Source: Lotus japonicus (lineage: Eukaryota; Streptophyta; Magnoliopsida; Fabales; Fabaceae). From it: 64,000 nucleotides of DNA. Made by a program: the position numbers and the translations under genes. Shown here piece after piece: positions 42,985 to 53,737 of this stretch. Position 1 is the stretch's first letter; the number at the start of each line of letters is the position of its first letter. The notes below the pieces were generated by a model. It searched no databases. It was not told the origin of the DNA and saw only the letters and a program-made list of their open reading frames with translations. The stretch spans positions 67,347,984 to 67,411,983 of the forward strand of contig NC_080046.1 in NCBI RefSeq assembly GCF_012489685.1, read 5' to 3'.

Positions 42985-43520
42985 ATTGCATACGGAACTT
43001 TATAATTCGTATTTAATACGGAAATTTATAATTCGTATTGAATACGGTATATTAATTTTCGTATAGACTCCGAAACTTTATATTCCGTATTTTAACACAT
43101 CTCAGAATTCAGAAAATCATCATTCTAACTACTTAATCTACTTAATCTAACTACTTAATCTAACAACTTCAACTACTTAAACTAACAACATACAACAAAC
43201 AACTAACAACACTTACCTCAAATGCTATCTTTTTGCATCCAATGGTGGAGAGCTTGCCAATGAAGGAGTTGGTGGTGGTGGTAGGAAGAATGGAAGTGAG
43301 GATGAAAGTGAGGTAGGAGAGGGTGAGAGAGAGGGTGGTCTGGAGGCATTGAGGGGGTTAAGGGGGCTGGTGAGGGGTTGGTGACGGAGGAGTAATGGTG
43401 GAGGGGTTGGTGGAGGGAGGAGTAATGGTGGAAAAGGTGATGACTGTCAGAGTTATAATACGGAATTTTAACTTCCGTATTCTATTTTATAGAATACGGA
43501 AGTTTAAGTTCCGTAGGGCA
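42960..43520. repeat. MULE right subterminal array of TTCCGTA-like motifs
   Basis: TACGGAA, TTCCGTA and near variants recur at about 42965-43097 and 43458-43516, mirroring the left end. The first group overlaps the start of the transposase gene and its leader. Between the groups lie short ACTACTTAATCTA direct repeats (43129-43180). Confidence 0.85.
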
Positions 43521-43530
43521 TTTATGGGTT

Positions 43531-43575
43531 AAAAAAAAAGAGGTGGGGCGCGGAGCCCCATAGGGGGGCCCCAAA
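43531..43575. repeat. MULE right terminal inverted repeat
   Basis: Its reverse complement begins GAGAGTTGGGTTTGGGG and runs through six C and CTCCGCGCCCCAC, matching the left end. Confidence 0.92.
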
Positions 43576-43630
43576 CCCAACTCTCCCCTCTTTCCACCTC
43601 ATTTTAGAGGTGTGAAAGAATAATTATCCC
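43576..43630. mobile_element. Right part of the MITE split by the MULE
   Basis: Starts with the 9-bp target duplication and continues CACCTCATTTTAGAGGTGTG, matching the right end of the MITE at 17943 and closing with a decayed ATTATCC in place of ATTACTC. Possible MITE target duplication remnants (ATACTAACC at 36343 and ATTCTAAAT at 43631) agree at six of nine positions. Confidence 0.75.
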
Positions 43631-43698
43631 ATTCTAAATAACATAAAATTTCACTCATTTTCTCTCCCCCTACTCTTCACTAGCTTAGCTTATCAGGC

Positions 43699-43728
43699 AT
43701 GGCAGCTATCTGCACTAAACTCAAATAA
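43699..43728 (+). promoter_or_regulatory. Upstream ORF of nine codons before TH1
   Basis: ATG at 43699 opens a nine-residue frame (MAAICTKLK) whose TAA stop ends one base before the TH1 start codon at 43730. If included in the leader it could lower TH1 translation. The transcript start is unknown. Confidence 0.45.
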
Positions 43729-43729
43729 A

Positions 43730-46700
43730 ATGGCCTCCACTCAGCTCCTCTGTTCCTACGTTGATTATCATTGTCGTCACACTCAGGTAAGGTACCTTAG
43801 CCTCACTTTACAATTCCATTTTCTCACAAAATTGATTTTTTTATTTATCATCATGAATTGAATCATTCTGCAAAATTGATTTTTCTTCTTCTTTATTCTT
43901 ACAATCAATGATGCCCAGGTTGCCCCAATAGTTTTCAAACGTGTCAGGAGTTCGAGCTTCTTCCCATTTTGCAATTCAGCTACTCATCGAAAGAATCAAA
44001 GGGCGATTTTTATGAAGATGGAAGCAGATACAGCTTCAACAACCGTGCACGCTTCTGACAACAAAATTCCACATGTTCTCACTGTTGCCGGCTCTGATTC
44101 TGGAGCTGGTGCTGGAATCCAAGCTGATCTCAAGGCTTGTGCTGCTCGCCGGGTCTACTGTTCCACCATCATCACTGCTGTCACTGCACAGAACACTGTT
44201 GGAGTTCAGGTTCACCTTCTTGTTAATTTCATCACCACTATTGATTATATAGATAGTCAATTCAAACCCCTAATGCCAATTATGTTTTGTATTGCTTTAT
44301 TTACTTTTTCTGAAATCTGTGGCAATTGCTAGGGACTGGAAATGGTGCCAGAGGATTTTGTGGCAGAGCAGCTCAAGTCTGTGCTCTCTGATATGCATGT
44401 TCATGTGGTAAGTCAGAACAGTGAGTACTACAGCTATTATTTCCAAGTATTCCCCATATTCAGTTATTTTGAAACTTGGCAAAGAGTTGTTGCTAATCTT
44501 TTTTCCTTCTGAACTAATTATGCTATGTCCCTAGGTCAAAACAGGCCTGCTGCCCTCTCTTAGTATAATCGAGGTCGTCTGTCAGAGCTTGAGGAAATTT
44601 CCAGTCAAAGGTATTCACTAGTACAATTATTTTAACGCATATATTTAAATTGCAAATTTGCAATTGGAGTGACTTCTGTGCTGATTTTTTTTGCTCTGAA
44701 GGAAGCTCTTGTTGTTGATCCTGTCATGATATCTACAAGTGGAGATGTACTTGCTGATCCTTCAGTACTTACTGGATTCCGGTATGAACATTTGAACATC
44801 ACCTATGCTGCATCTGTAGTATGACATGAAACTATTTTACATAAAACATAGATTTCAGTCTTCACAACATGACTCAAATAATATTAACTATTTGAAATAA
44901 TTAGATTATGTACTCTGTTGCTTAACTTTCCGTTTTTATGGATTTTTGTCTATACTTGAATGTTCAAACTGTCCAAGTCAATTGCCTCATGTTACATTCT
45001 TGAGACAAGTCGTTCCTACTCACCAAATGACATTTTCATTGTTTTCTACGAAATGATCATCATTTATTTACACATTGGTTTTTTGGTTTCCCGTGCTTAT
45101 ACACAGACACTGCATATATTTTATACAGCACTGGACATATGGATATTGGATAAAAATAATGTTTCTAACATTATTTCAAGTATATTAATAAAACTGTAGG
45201 ATATTGATGCTGCTTGTTTGATTGGTTTCTGAACGCAGGGAGCAGCTGCTTCCTATGGCTGACATTGTGACCCCAAATTTAAAAGAGGCTTCAGTTTTAC
45301 TAGGTGATGTGCCACTGAAATCCGTTTCTGACATGCGTGCTGCTGCAAAATTGATTCACGATTTGGGTCCTAGGTTAGTTGCTGTTTATTATATTTGAAT
45401 ATTTTGTTCCCTGTCAATCTAAATAATGATTTAAATCTTTTAATATTTTTTGTCTTTCACTGTTACTAATGGATATATGTTTATGCTTTTACGAAACTTA
45501 TGGAACTATCAAAAGTAACTTTACTGCTTGAGTAGTTCACTTTCAATGCTTGTTTCAGTTGTTTCGTACAGCTTGAGCTTTCCAACATAAAATGCATGGA
45601 CCTTTTAAAATTGTATTTCATTTTTCACAAAGTTCCAAAAATAAAATCACTGATTGCAGTAACAGTACTGATAAATCAAATCTAGCAATTATAAATTGGT
45701 ATACTTGTCTCTTAATCTTCTCAGGAAAGAAATCCTTAGAACGTGCCTTACTTAAGCCATTTTCAAATGGACACTTTTACTAAATTACTATTACTTAGAT
45801 CCTTAGATATATAGCGAATAATCTGTGGGAAATAAAGGGATTGTTTAAATCAATATCTACCATGTCCCTGTTGGCCTGAGCAGTACTGTTGGAGCTGAGA
45901 AACATTCTGTATTTATTGTAATGATGTTTATATTGATCTAAGTTGACTGTTGTGTTGTCCTGAACTAATGGTGCCCCTCGTAATGCTTGCTTTACATCAG
46001 CACAAAAGTAAATCAACACTTCAACATAAGACTATAAGAGTAATGTGCTTTTATGGATAATAAATTTCCATTTCAGGAATGTACTTGTCAAAGGTGGTCA
46101 CCTACCTAATTCATTTGATGCTATTGACATATTCTTTGACGGTAAGATTCAAGTCTTTGATTCTCTAAACGCAGAGCCACAAAAAGAAGAATCTGGGAGA
46201 CAACAACTTTTTTCCTTTACTTTTTGTTAAAAATGAGCTCAATTTTTAGGCCTTCAATTTTGCAGGTTTTGAATTATACGAGCTCTGTTCGCCACGTATA
46301 AGTACTCGCAATACCCATGGTACTGGTTGTACCTTGGCATCTTGCATTGCAGCAGAGCTGGCAAAAGGTTCATCAATGCTTTCAGCAGTTAAGGTTTGTT
46401 CAGCAATCTCAATTCACATTAATCTTGAAGGACCTCATTTGCAATACCTATGATTTATTCCCCCATCTCTCTCTTTTTCTTTATAAATTATAGTATAAGC
46501 AAATGAAATAAAAGCCAATAAAAGGATGGAACAAACTATCATTTTATATTTTTAATTACATATCTGGATTTTGGCAGATAGCTAAACGGTTTGTTGAGTC
46601 CGCCTTGAATTACAGCAGGGACCTGGTCATTGGAAACGGAGTCCAAGGCCCTTTTGATCATTTTTTGGCACTCAAGAATATCAATCAGAATTCTTGTAGG

Positions 46701-48371
46701 CAGGATAGGTTCAATCCAAACAACTTATTGCTATATGCTGTAACAGATTCAGGCATGAATAGGAAGTGGGGCCGTTCTATTGCTGACGCTGTTAAGGCTG
46801 CTGTAGAAGGTGGTGCTACCATTGTTCAATTAAGGTTTGTTTCTTTAACCGTGTTTTGCTTGTTTTTGTATCATCCTAATTGTTATGCAGAATCTATCTT
46901 TTTCTTGCAATTAGTGTATATGATAACACATATAATTATCTATAATTTAATATGCCAAGCTCATTAACCTGAAGATCTGGAAATTTCTAATCATTTGCAA
47001 AGTTATTGGTTCAATCTTTTTTCTTGGATTTGTGATCTTTTGTATTTCTTTCCTTTTCATCCTCGCCCTACCAAAAAGAGAAAATATTAAGTAAATATTA
47101 CGAAGTTAGATGTTTAATTTCAGGCTCAGGCTTGATTGGTTGAACTTCAACAAACAATACTACACCAGGCATCCTTTTCTTTTAGTGTGTCCATGTTTCT
47201 ATTTTCTCGTACTGATGCCTACTCTTGTTCTTTTCTCATATTTGTATAATTGTATGTGCCATTAATTACAGGGGCTAAAAAAACCTCCACAATTTATTTG
47301 TTATATCCTACTTTTGTTGTTGTTAGGGAGACCGGTTAGTTTTATTTCATCTGCCATACTGCATACATGTCTTGTTGAAGTATGCCATGAAAACTTTCTT
47401 GTGGCGCTGTCTTTAACTGTTTGAAATATAATATCATTCAGACAATTTTTTATCACCAAAATCTGTCTCCCACTCTCTGGCTTTATCTTTAGCTAAGCTG
47501 AATCTGACTGTCTCTGGTTGCCTATCTAACCTTGTCCCTTCCATGAAAAAAGTTATCATCTCATAGTTGATGCAACATTAGGCTGTCCTCTAAAGCAGAT
47601 CATTCAGCTGTAACAGTAATTCATGTTCTTCGCAGCAATTCCTGTTGTGCCTTGATCCTAATCCATGTGTGGTTAGTGATTACTGATATAATATTATTGA
47701 ACTTAAGAAATTGTTTGTTGTGTCACATTTAATGGAAGTGTCTTAGGATGCATGCTTGATTTTTACTCTTATTCCTGTTAGAACTTAAGCATGGAAATGA
47801 ATCATTTTAGCCTGATTCATGTTTGCTTTGCTTTTCCAGGGAAAAGGATACTGAGACACGGGACTTTATTGATGCTGCCAAAGTATGCATTGAAGTATGC
47901 CGTTCCTATGGAGTACCTCTGCTTATAAATGATCGTATAGATGTGGCCCTTGCTTGTGATGCTGATGGTGTTCATATTGGGCAGTCTGACATGCCTGCTC
48001 GTCTTGTTAGAACTCTCCTTGGTCCTGAGAAGATAATTGGCGTGTCATGCAAGACGCCGGAGCAAGCCCATCAGGCCTGGATTGATGGTGCTGATTACAT
48101 TGGTTCTGGTGGTGTGTATCCAACTAATACAAAGGAAAACAATCGTACCATAGGCTTAGACGGACTGAGGGAGGTGTGTCAGGCCTCTAAACTGCCTGTG
48201 GTTGCAATTGGTGGCATTGATCTGTCAAATGCCCGTGCTGTTATGGAAATTGGTGAGCCAAATCTGAAAGGCGTTGCTGTAGTTTCTGCTCTATTTGATA
48301 GGGAATGCATTTCCACTGAGACAAAAAACTTGCACGCGTTAATAAGTGAGCGAGTATTGTTGAAACAATGA
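43730..48371 (+). CDS. TH1: Bifunctional HMP-P kinase / thiamine-phosphate synthase (TH1)
   Basis: TH1 phosphorylates hydroxymethylpyrimidine phosphate (N-terminal ThiD-like part) and couples it to the thiazole phosphate (C-terminal ThiE-like part) to make thiamine monophosphate in plastids. Ten exons join in frame to 563 residues: 43730-43786, 43919-44209, 44333-44407, 44535-44610, 44706-44781, 45239-45373, 46077-46141, 46266-46393, 46578-46834 and 47840-48371. The first 50 or so residues are rich in serine and arginine and poor in acids, as in a transit peptide. ThiD signatures: [51 protein letters not shown]. ThiE signatures: [62 protein letters not shown]. It is similar in layout to Arabidopsis TH1 (about 520 residues). 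Confidence 0.95.
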
Positions 48372-50501
48372 ACATACATACCACAATGTGGGTTGAGCTT
48401 TTAGTTAAAGGAGTGGTTGCTGGTTAGAAGAGTTCTACTTGCTTTCGCCTTAAGGTATATGTATAAGTGCAGATTCTCTAGGGACATGCTAAATTTATGA
48501 AAGCAGAAAAATAATGAACAATTTCTGCAATGGTCATTATGGAGCAGAACAGAACATATTTGGTGGTTCATTTGTTTGCCTTGGTTGGATGTTCGTACCT
48601 GCTGATTTACAGCTCAAATGGTATAACAATAATTTTTTTTCGGGAAAACTAATGTATTTTGTAGTTTGTTCTGGAACTGTTATTGCATAATTGGTGGGAA
48701 AGCCTTGTCTATCAGTGATCAGTCGGAAAATTTTCATCTACTACCCATTTTCCATCGACATTATGTCTCAGAACATTAATTGAATTCAGGTAAAATTTTC
48801 AGCTCGCTCGAGATCTTGGGAGCTCTGCCTTTGGGGCTTCTTGCTCGCAAGAAACATTCCCCATTTTAAAAAATGACTCAATTACACTTCTGATCTCTTC
48901 TATTGGATTGGACTAGGGGTGTTCGAGGATTCTAATGGATCGGGTTTGAAGAGAAAAATCATATGATCCAATTTCACGAGTTTTGTTATTTTATCATTTA
49001 ATTGATTTGTTTCAAGATTCAAATCCGACTCAATCCAATATATAATGGTTTGGATTGAATTGAATTTTCCGGCTTTAGTTTAATATTTTTTCCTAAGATT
49101 GTAAGGTATAAATCTTAAGAATATAGTAAATACAATGATAAATAATTTATGGCATCAATATAACATTCATAAATATATTAGAGTGAAAAATAAAAAAATA
49201 TGGATGAACTTAATTGTAACTTAAATTTGCTTAGAAATTTTTTTAGGCTAAAACCACACATATATAATGGAACTAAAAGCTGATTTTGAATGCATTATAG
49301 TTTTTCGCTGGCTTTTGCTCAATTATGGAACCAAATAATCTCTATATAGTTTCAGAGAGGGAGGTCTTATTAGTGATAGGTAATGCAAGGGATAATCTTA
49401 TGATTATGGGTTCATGATTCTTTTGCTTGTGGGTGTTAGGGGTTTCCATATCCTATAACAATTGATCCGACTTTGCTGTTAGTTTCTCTCTTTCACCCTC
49501 TCTCTCTCTCTGGCTTTTTGCATTCTTTCTTACTCTTACTAACATATTTTTGTTGTAGAGAGTTTTTGTTGTAGAGAGTGCATACTCCTTAACTTGTGCT
49601 CCGAATATCTATTGTTTCGTCCGAGTAACATCTCTCATACATATATAAAGCATGTTAATTATTGTCATGGTTTGAATGATAAGTAGATGACAGATGAGAT
49701 TCCGATTAAGCACATCCTAATTTAAAACGTAACTATATTTAGCTGTGAATTAAATGGATTGCTGTATAATTCAATAATATTCTAGGAAATAGATGGAAGA
49801 CGTCACAGCTAGATAGCTAGGAATGTTCAAATTTTAAGTAAATTTTGCTTCGGTTTAGTTCTGGAATAGCTAGAGTTTAATTGCTAAACATTTGGAGGCT
49901 AATCAGCCTCTCATTTCATGCTGCAAAAAGATTGGCAGCCAAAACACTAGATTTTTTGGCAGCTAAACACCATTTACTAGAAACTTGCTACTTTGCTAGC
50001 AATGTTTGGCAGCTAATGTTCAGATTTCTTGTGATTAAAAAATGTTATTTCACATTGGATGGTGAGAACCATATTCTATCTGAATTATATCTCTAGCCAG
50101 TCATTCAAAACTCCTGTAAACATTAAACTTGGAAAAAACATCGTGGAAGGGAATAGTACATGAAGAAAGACTTGTAACCATGAAGAATCCATTTTTGACC
50201 AGAGTGGTTATTCTACAAGATTAGATATTCGTTAACCCAACACTCACAAGATAACACCATGATAGAAGCAAACCACGTGTATGTCATCCCAACTGAACTT
50301 GGTTTATTCAATTGCAAAACAAAAGCTAATATATAAACTTCAATATATGACAATGAGTTCCAAAATTCAAAAATATCATAACAGCAAATAAGTGCCTAGG
50401 AATTCTTTCTGTCTTCCTTCCTTTCTTTTTATCAACCTTCATAGACCACAAAATATAATCTTTCCGCAAAGCACCAATAACTTCCTTTCAATATATGGTC
50501 C
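48372..50501. other. Spacer between TH1 and F-box gene
   Basis: The first few hundred bases are likely TH1 3' UTR and the last few hundred the F-box 3' UTR. The middle is AT-rich. An AGGGGTGTTCG motif at about 48915 and nearby GGATCGGGTTTGA and TCCAAT blocks look like a decayed repeat, but no second end was found. Confidence 0.5.
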
Positions 50502-51831
50502 TCAGCGCGGTGGTATGATGTCAACCTTTGCGGATGGTGAATTTCGAAGCAAAAAGTCTACTATTCCATCAGGTATAGGTATAAGTCCAGATTCTCCTCT
50601 CAATGTTGTGGGAAGTCCATATGAAAACTGTACCTGTATTATTTTCAATGACTCCAAGGTATTCAAGATAGGAGGCTTAACCTCCGATAAAAGAGGAAAT
50701 AAGCTGAGAACCTGCGATATGATGGATGATGATAAGTTATGATCAATATAATGCAAGTCAATTGAATTTCAACATAATTTTAAAATAAAAGAAGTATCTT
50801 AAAAATGAAATAAAGCCTAATGTAACATGCAAATGTGAAGGTAGTAGTACCTGAAGAGTACTTGTAGTGATTGTCAACGATTTTATATTGGAAAGTTTTA
50901 GCAGCCAGCTGAATATAGCAAAAGAAGCACTATGGAAAGTTCCCCACTTTTCTGACTGAAAAATTCCTTGGTTAACAGACCAAATTGCTGCATTAATATT
51001 CACTTGTTCAATGGAAGAAAGATTGCTCCCAATGTGTGGCATACTAGGAATGCCCTCAAAGGCGAAGGCACGAAGGCTTGGAGAAGATAGCTCAATTTGG
51101 TATAAAACCATAGAATATTCAATCACAGTTAAATGACATAGAGACTTACTTGATATGCAGAGGATATTTGCATCATCACTGAGAGTACAATTGTGAATCA
51201 TCAAAGTATTTAACTTGATAAGAGCCGAAAAGGGCTCTACGCGGCGACGGTCAATGTCATTTCCAGAAAATGAGAAATTCTCTAGATACAAGCCTGTTAA
51301 TGCAGGCAAATTAAGAGATTTCGGCAATGACATTTTCTCTGAAGTAAAACCTTTAGAGTGAACTCCGAGCTGAAGAGATGTCAAAGTCTGAGATGAAAAG
51401 ATGCAGCGCGGGAAGTCTTGAATATCGCACAAGACGAAAAGATGTAATTTCTGGATATTGTGTGAAACAACATATTTTACCATCCTTTTGAGGAGTTGAG
51501 TCTGGATGGGACGACCGCGCCAGAAACGGAGCTCGTGCAGCGCGGCCGAACCATCACGAAGAGTCAAAAGCCTAGACAAAAATTTGGTGAACTTCTTGTA
51601 AGTGGAAAAGTTGTCTTGGGGATGCAAAATAAGGCCTGGAAGTTGTTTCCAAAGATTCTTCCATCTTGTGGATAGCATGCATGTTTGAACTGCAGATTTG
51701 GCGGCTAAAAATGACAGAATGTAAAGGAGAATGCAGTCGGGCAAATCGCTGAGCTTGTCACTATTGTTCTCTTCAATTTCATTTTCACTCACACCGTGTC
51801 TTCTTCCTCTCTTTGTCGCCTTCTTCAACAT
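50502..51831 (-). CDS. F-box/LRR-repeat protein
   Basis: Two exons (50851-51831 and 50502-50711) join in frame to 396 residues. The N-terminal F-box, about residues 25-65, reads LSDLPDCILLYILSFL then TCMLSTRWKNLWKQLP, the form found in plant F-box/FBD/LRR proteins. F-box proteins dock substrates to SCF ubiquitin ligases through SKP1. Leucine-rich segments follow (LHELRFW, LQKLHLF-like, LTSLQLG, LPALTGLYLENFSFSG, LNTLMIHNC, LRAFAFEGIP). If the intron is retained, the protein ends about 30 residues later in a hydrophobic tail. A full C-terminal FBD is not obvious. These genes form large families and the substrate cannot be guessed. Confidence 0.85.
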
Positions 51832-52215
51832 TTAGATAACTACCTCAGCATAAAAAGCCAAAGAAATAAGAGTTACCTCGTGCAGGGTGATGGATGACCT
51901 TGTGTTGTTTTGAAGAAATGTAATAGGGTAAGCAAGGTGAAGGCTTCCATCATATAACCACGCCATTTCAAATCAAATAAGGAAACGCGCGTGTCACCAA
52001 TGAGGGAGAATCAATTTCCTCTGCAATTCAAGTAAATTCCAACTTTTAAGATATTTTAAATTGGTATTTAGTGATGGAGAATCAATTTAATATTAATAAT
52101 TACTAATAAGTATTTAAATTTGACTTTATTTATAAATACGGAAGTTCATGATCATGAGAAAAAAAAAAGTTGATGATGTGATTTAAGATTGTATTATTAG
52201 AGCATGGTTTTTTTT
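51832..52215. other. F-box gene promoter and spacer
   Basis: AT-rich spacer upstream of the F-box start codon. No distinct element recognised. Confidence 0.5.
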
Positions 52216-52560
52216 GGAATCAACAAAACCTCTTTTACATTTGAAAACCTGAACAATGGCAACTTTGGCACCAGCTTCTTCAAGCTGCTTCTTGGCATCT
52301 TCAGCTTCTTCCTTGGAAACTCCTTCTTTGAATTTCTTCGGCAACCCTTCAATCAACTCCTAGCATTCCTGAATCACCACATCGAACTCCGTCTGCTTGT
52401 CCTGGAGGTAGTCGACGAGGATCTTGGCCTGTTCCAGTGTGAGGCTGGAGATGTCGTCGCCGAGCTTCTCGGAGACGGTGGAGAGGGGGCGGAGGCATGT
52501 GGCAAGGCGGGAAGTGGATGGTTGATTTGGGGTAGTAGTGCACAGGATAAGAAGAGCATT
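52216..52560 (-). pseudogene. Ribosomal protein L7/L12-like pseudogene with internal deletions
   Basis: The minus strand reads RPLSTVSEKLGDDISSLTLE, then QAKILVDYLQDKQTEFDVVI, then QEC, a TAG stop (near 52362), and [34 protein letters not shown]. This is an organellar bacterial-type L7/L12 protein, the stalk protein that recruits translation factors. Compared with the family, the alanine-rich hinge between DYLQDK and TEFDVV and about 25 residues before ELIEGLP are missing, and there is a stop. No intron is visible and an A-run on the minus strand (52208-52215) follows, so a processed (retroposed) copy is possible. Confidence 0.8.
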
Positions 52561-52709
52561 TATAGTAAAATTGGTTTAAAAAATATAATATATTAATAAA
52601 GCTCCCCACATTTTCTAATTCTCTCTTACTTTTCTTAATCCCCATATATTATTTGTTACAAATAATACTTCATTCACACTTAAATTCCCGAGATAGAGGG
52701 AAGAAAAGA

Positions 52710-53280
52710 ATGGGGAGCTCTAAAGAGGAAACATGCATGTTCAACGCAGAATCACTACCGCTGCCGCCCAACAACAGAGGAGGGGGTGGTGGTACTCGTA
52801 CGCTTACGGTTAAAGATATGGTATTGGGCAAGGAGGCTTCTCAAAAGAAAGGGCAAAGGGAGTTTCACGAGGAGGAGCTGGTGGATGGGGACCGACTACT
52901 CCCTAGTTTTGACATAGATGACGAGGCTTATGAGAAGATTTGCCAACCATGGACAAGTTGCCTTGTGGTGAAGCTGTTGGAGAAGCACATTAGCTACACT
53001 GCGTTGTGCGAGAAGATGCGTTTGATCTGGAGGCCAGTGAAAGGTTTTGAGGTAACAGATATCCGATGGAGCTGGGATATCACTGTTAGACACATTCCAC
53101 GGGAGAGGAACATGGTGACGGATGAGTTAGCTAAGTATGCAACGTGGGTTGACTGTAGGAGGTAGGTTTGAAAGTATCAACCTCCCAATATTGTGTCTCT
53201 CTTGTGCCGGATGTGCTTCTGTAGTTTCGTTTCTTGTTGTCTTTTCCCTTTGTAACAAAATAAAAAGACCTAAAAGCTGC
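52710..53280 (+). pseudogene. Internally deleted LINE: ORF1 start joined to RNase H end
   Basis: One open frame (52710-53165, 151 codons plus stop) begins MGSSKEETC and includes DDEAYEKICQPWTSCLVVKL and WRPVKGFEVTDI, which resembles the DUF4283-type N-terminus of plant LINE ORF1. It then switches to WDITVRHIPRERNMVTDELA, which is the C-terminal end of the LINE ORF2 RNase H domain. Reverse transcriptase and endonuclease are missing, so the element has lost several kilobases internally while keeping a frame. A downstream tail with TTGTAACAAAATAAAAAG (about 53255) may be the LINE 3' end. Transcription of the remaining frame is unknown. Confidence 0.6.
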
Positions 53281-53737
53281 ACTTGTTTAACCTTCAACCA
53301 CACTTGTTGCATAGTTGGGAAATTTTTGCCTCAGTCTTTAAGCTGGCAGACATTGAGCCAGACAAGCATCACGATGAAATAGACATAAAACCAAACTTGA
53401 CAACAGAAAACACTTGAAAGGGAAAGAAATCGGATACAAGGAAACTCCATCCAGAGCATTTTGACTCCAAAAGATAAAACAATAGCACATGTGCCTAGCT
53501 AGAAAGATGAGTATGATGTAGCACCAGAAAGACAGGATAATACTTGTAATATGGTCACAATTAACAACCCTCTACAATACTAAAAATGTACATGCATATA
53601 TAATTATGTCCTATGCAGAAAACTGGATTTTATAAATACAAGCAAAACACTCTCAAGTCTCAACTTAGTTGAGCTTAACCAAGAGCAAAGGAAACCAAGA
53701 ATCTACTTCTCTATCTAATAATAAACATTTCCTCTTT
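53281..53737. other. SnRK2 3' UTR region and spacer
   Basis: No gene recognised. The part nearest 53737 is downstream of the SnRK2 stop on the minus strand. Confidence 0.5.

Larger units (their letters stand above)
36506..43575. mobile_element. Intact two-gene Mutator-like element (MULE) with PMD and transposase-OTU genes
   Basis: A 7,070-bp element with inverted terminal repeats of about 45 bp that differ by one or two substitutions and one C-run indel. It is flanked by a perfect 9-bp target duplication, CCCTCTTTC (36497-36505 and 43576-43584). It contains two convergent multi-exon genes, each starting about 0.6-0.8 kb from one end and ending in the middle (stops at 39594 and 39870). Neither has a premature stop. 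Arrays of TTCCGTA-like motifs lie inside both ends. Terminal repeats, TSD size and a MURA-type transposase define it as a MULE, and its condition suggests recent insertion. The element interrupts an older MITE. Confidence 0.93.

Noticed and set aside
44012..48371. Thiamine pyrophosphate riboswitch near TH1
   Set aside because: Plant TPP riboswitches are known in the THIC 3' UTR. I saw no paired CUGAGA and thi-box-like core in the TH1 leader or 3' region.
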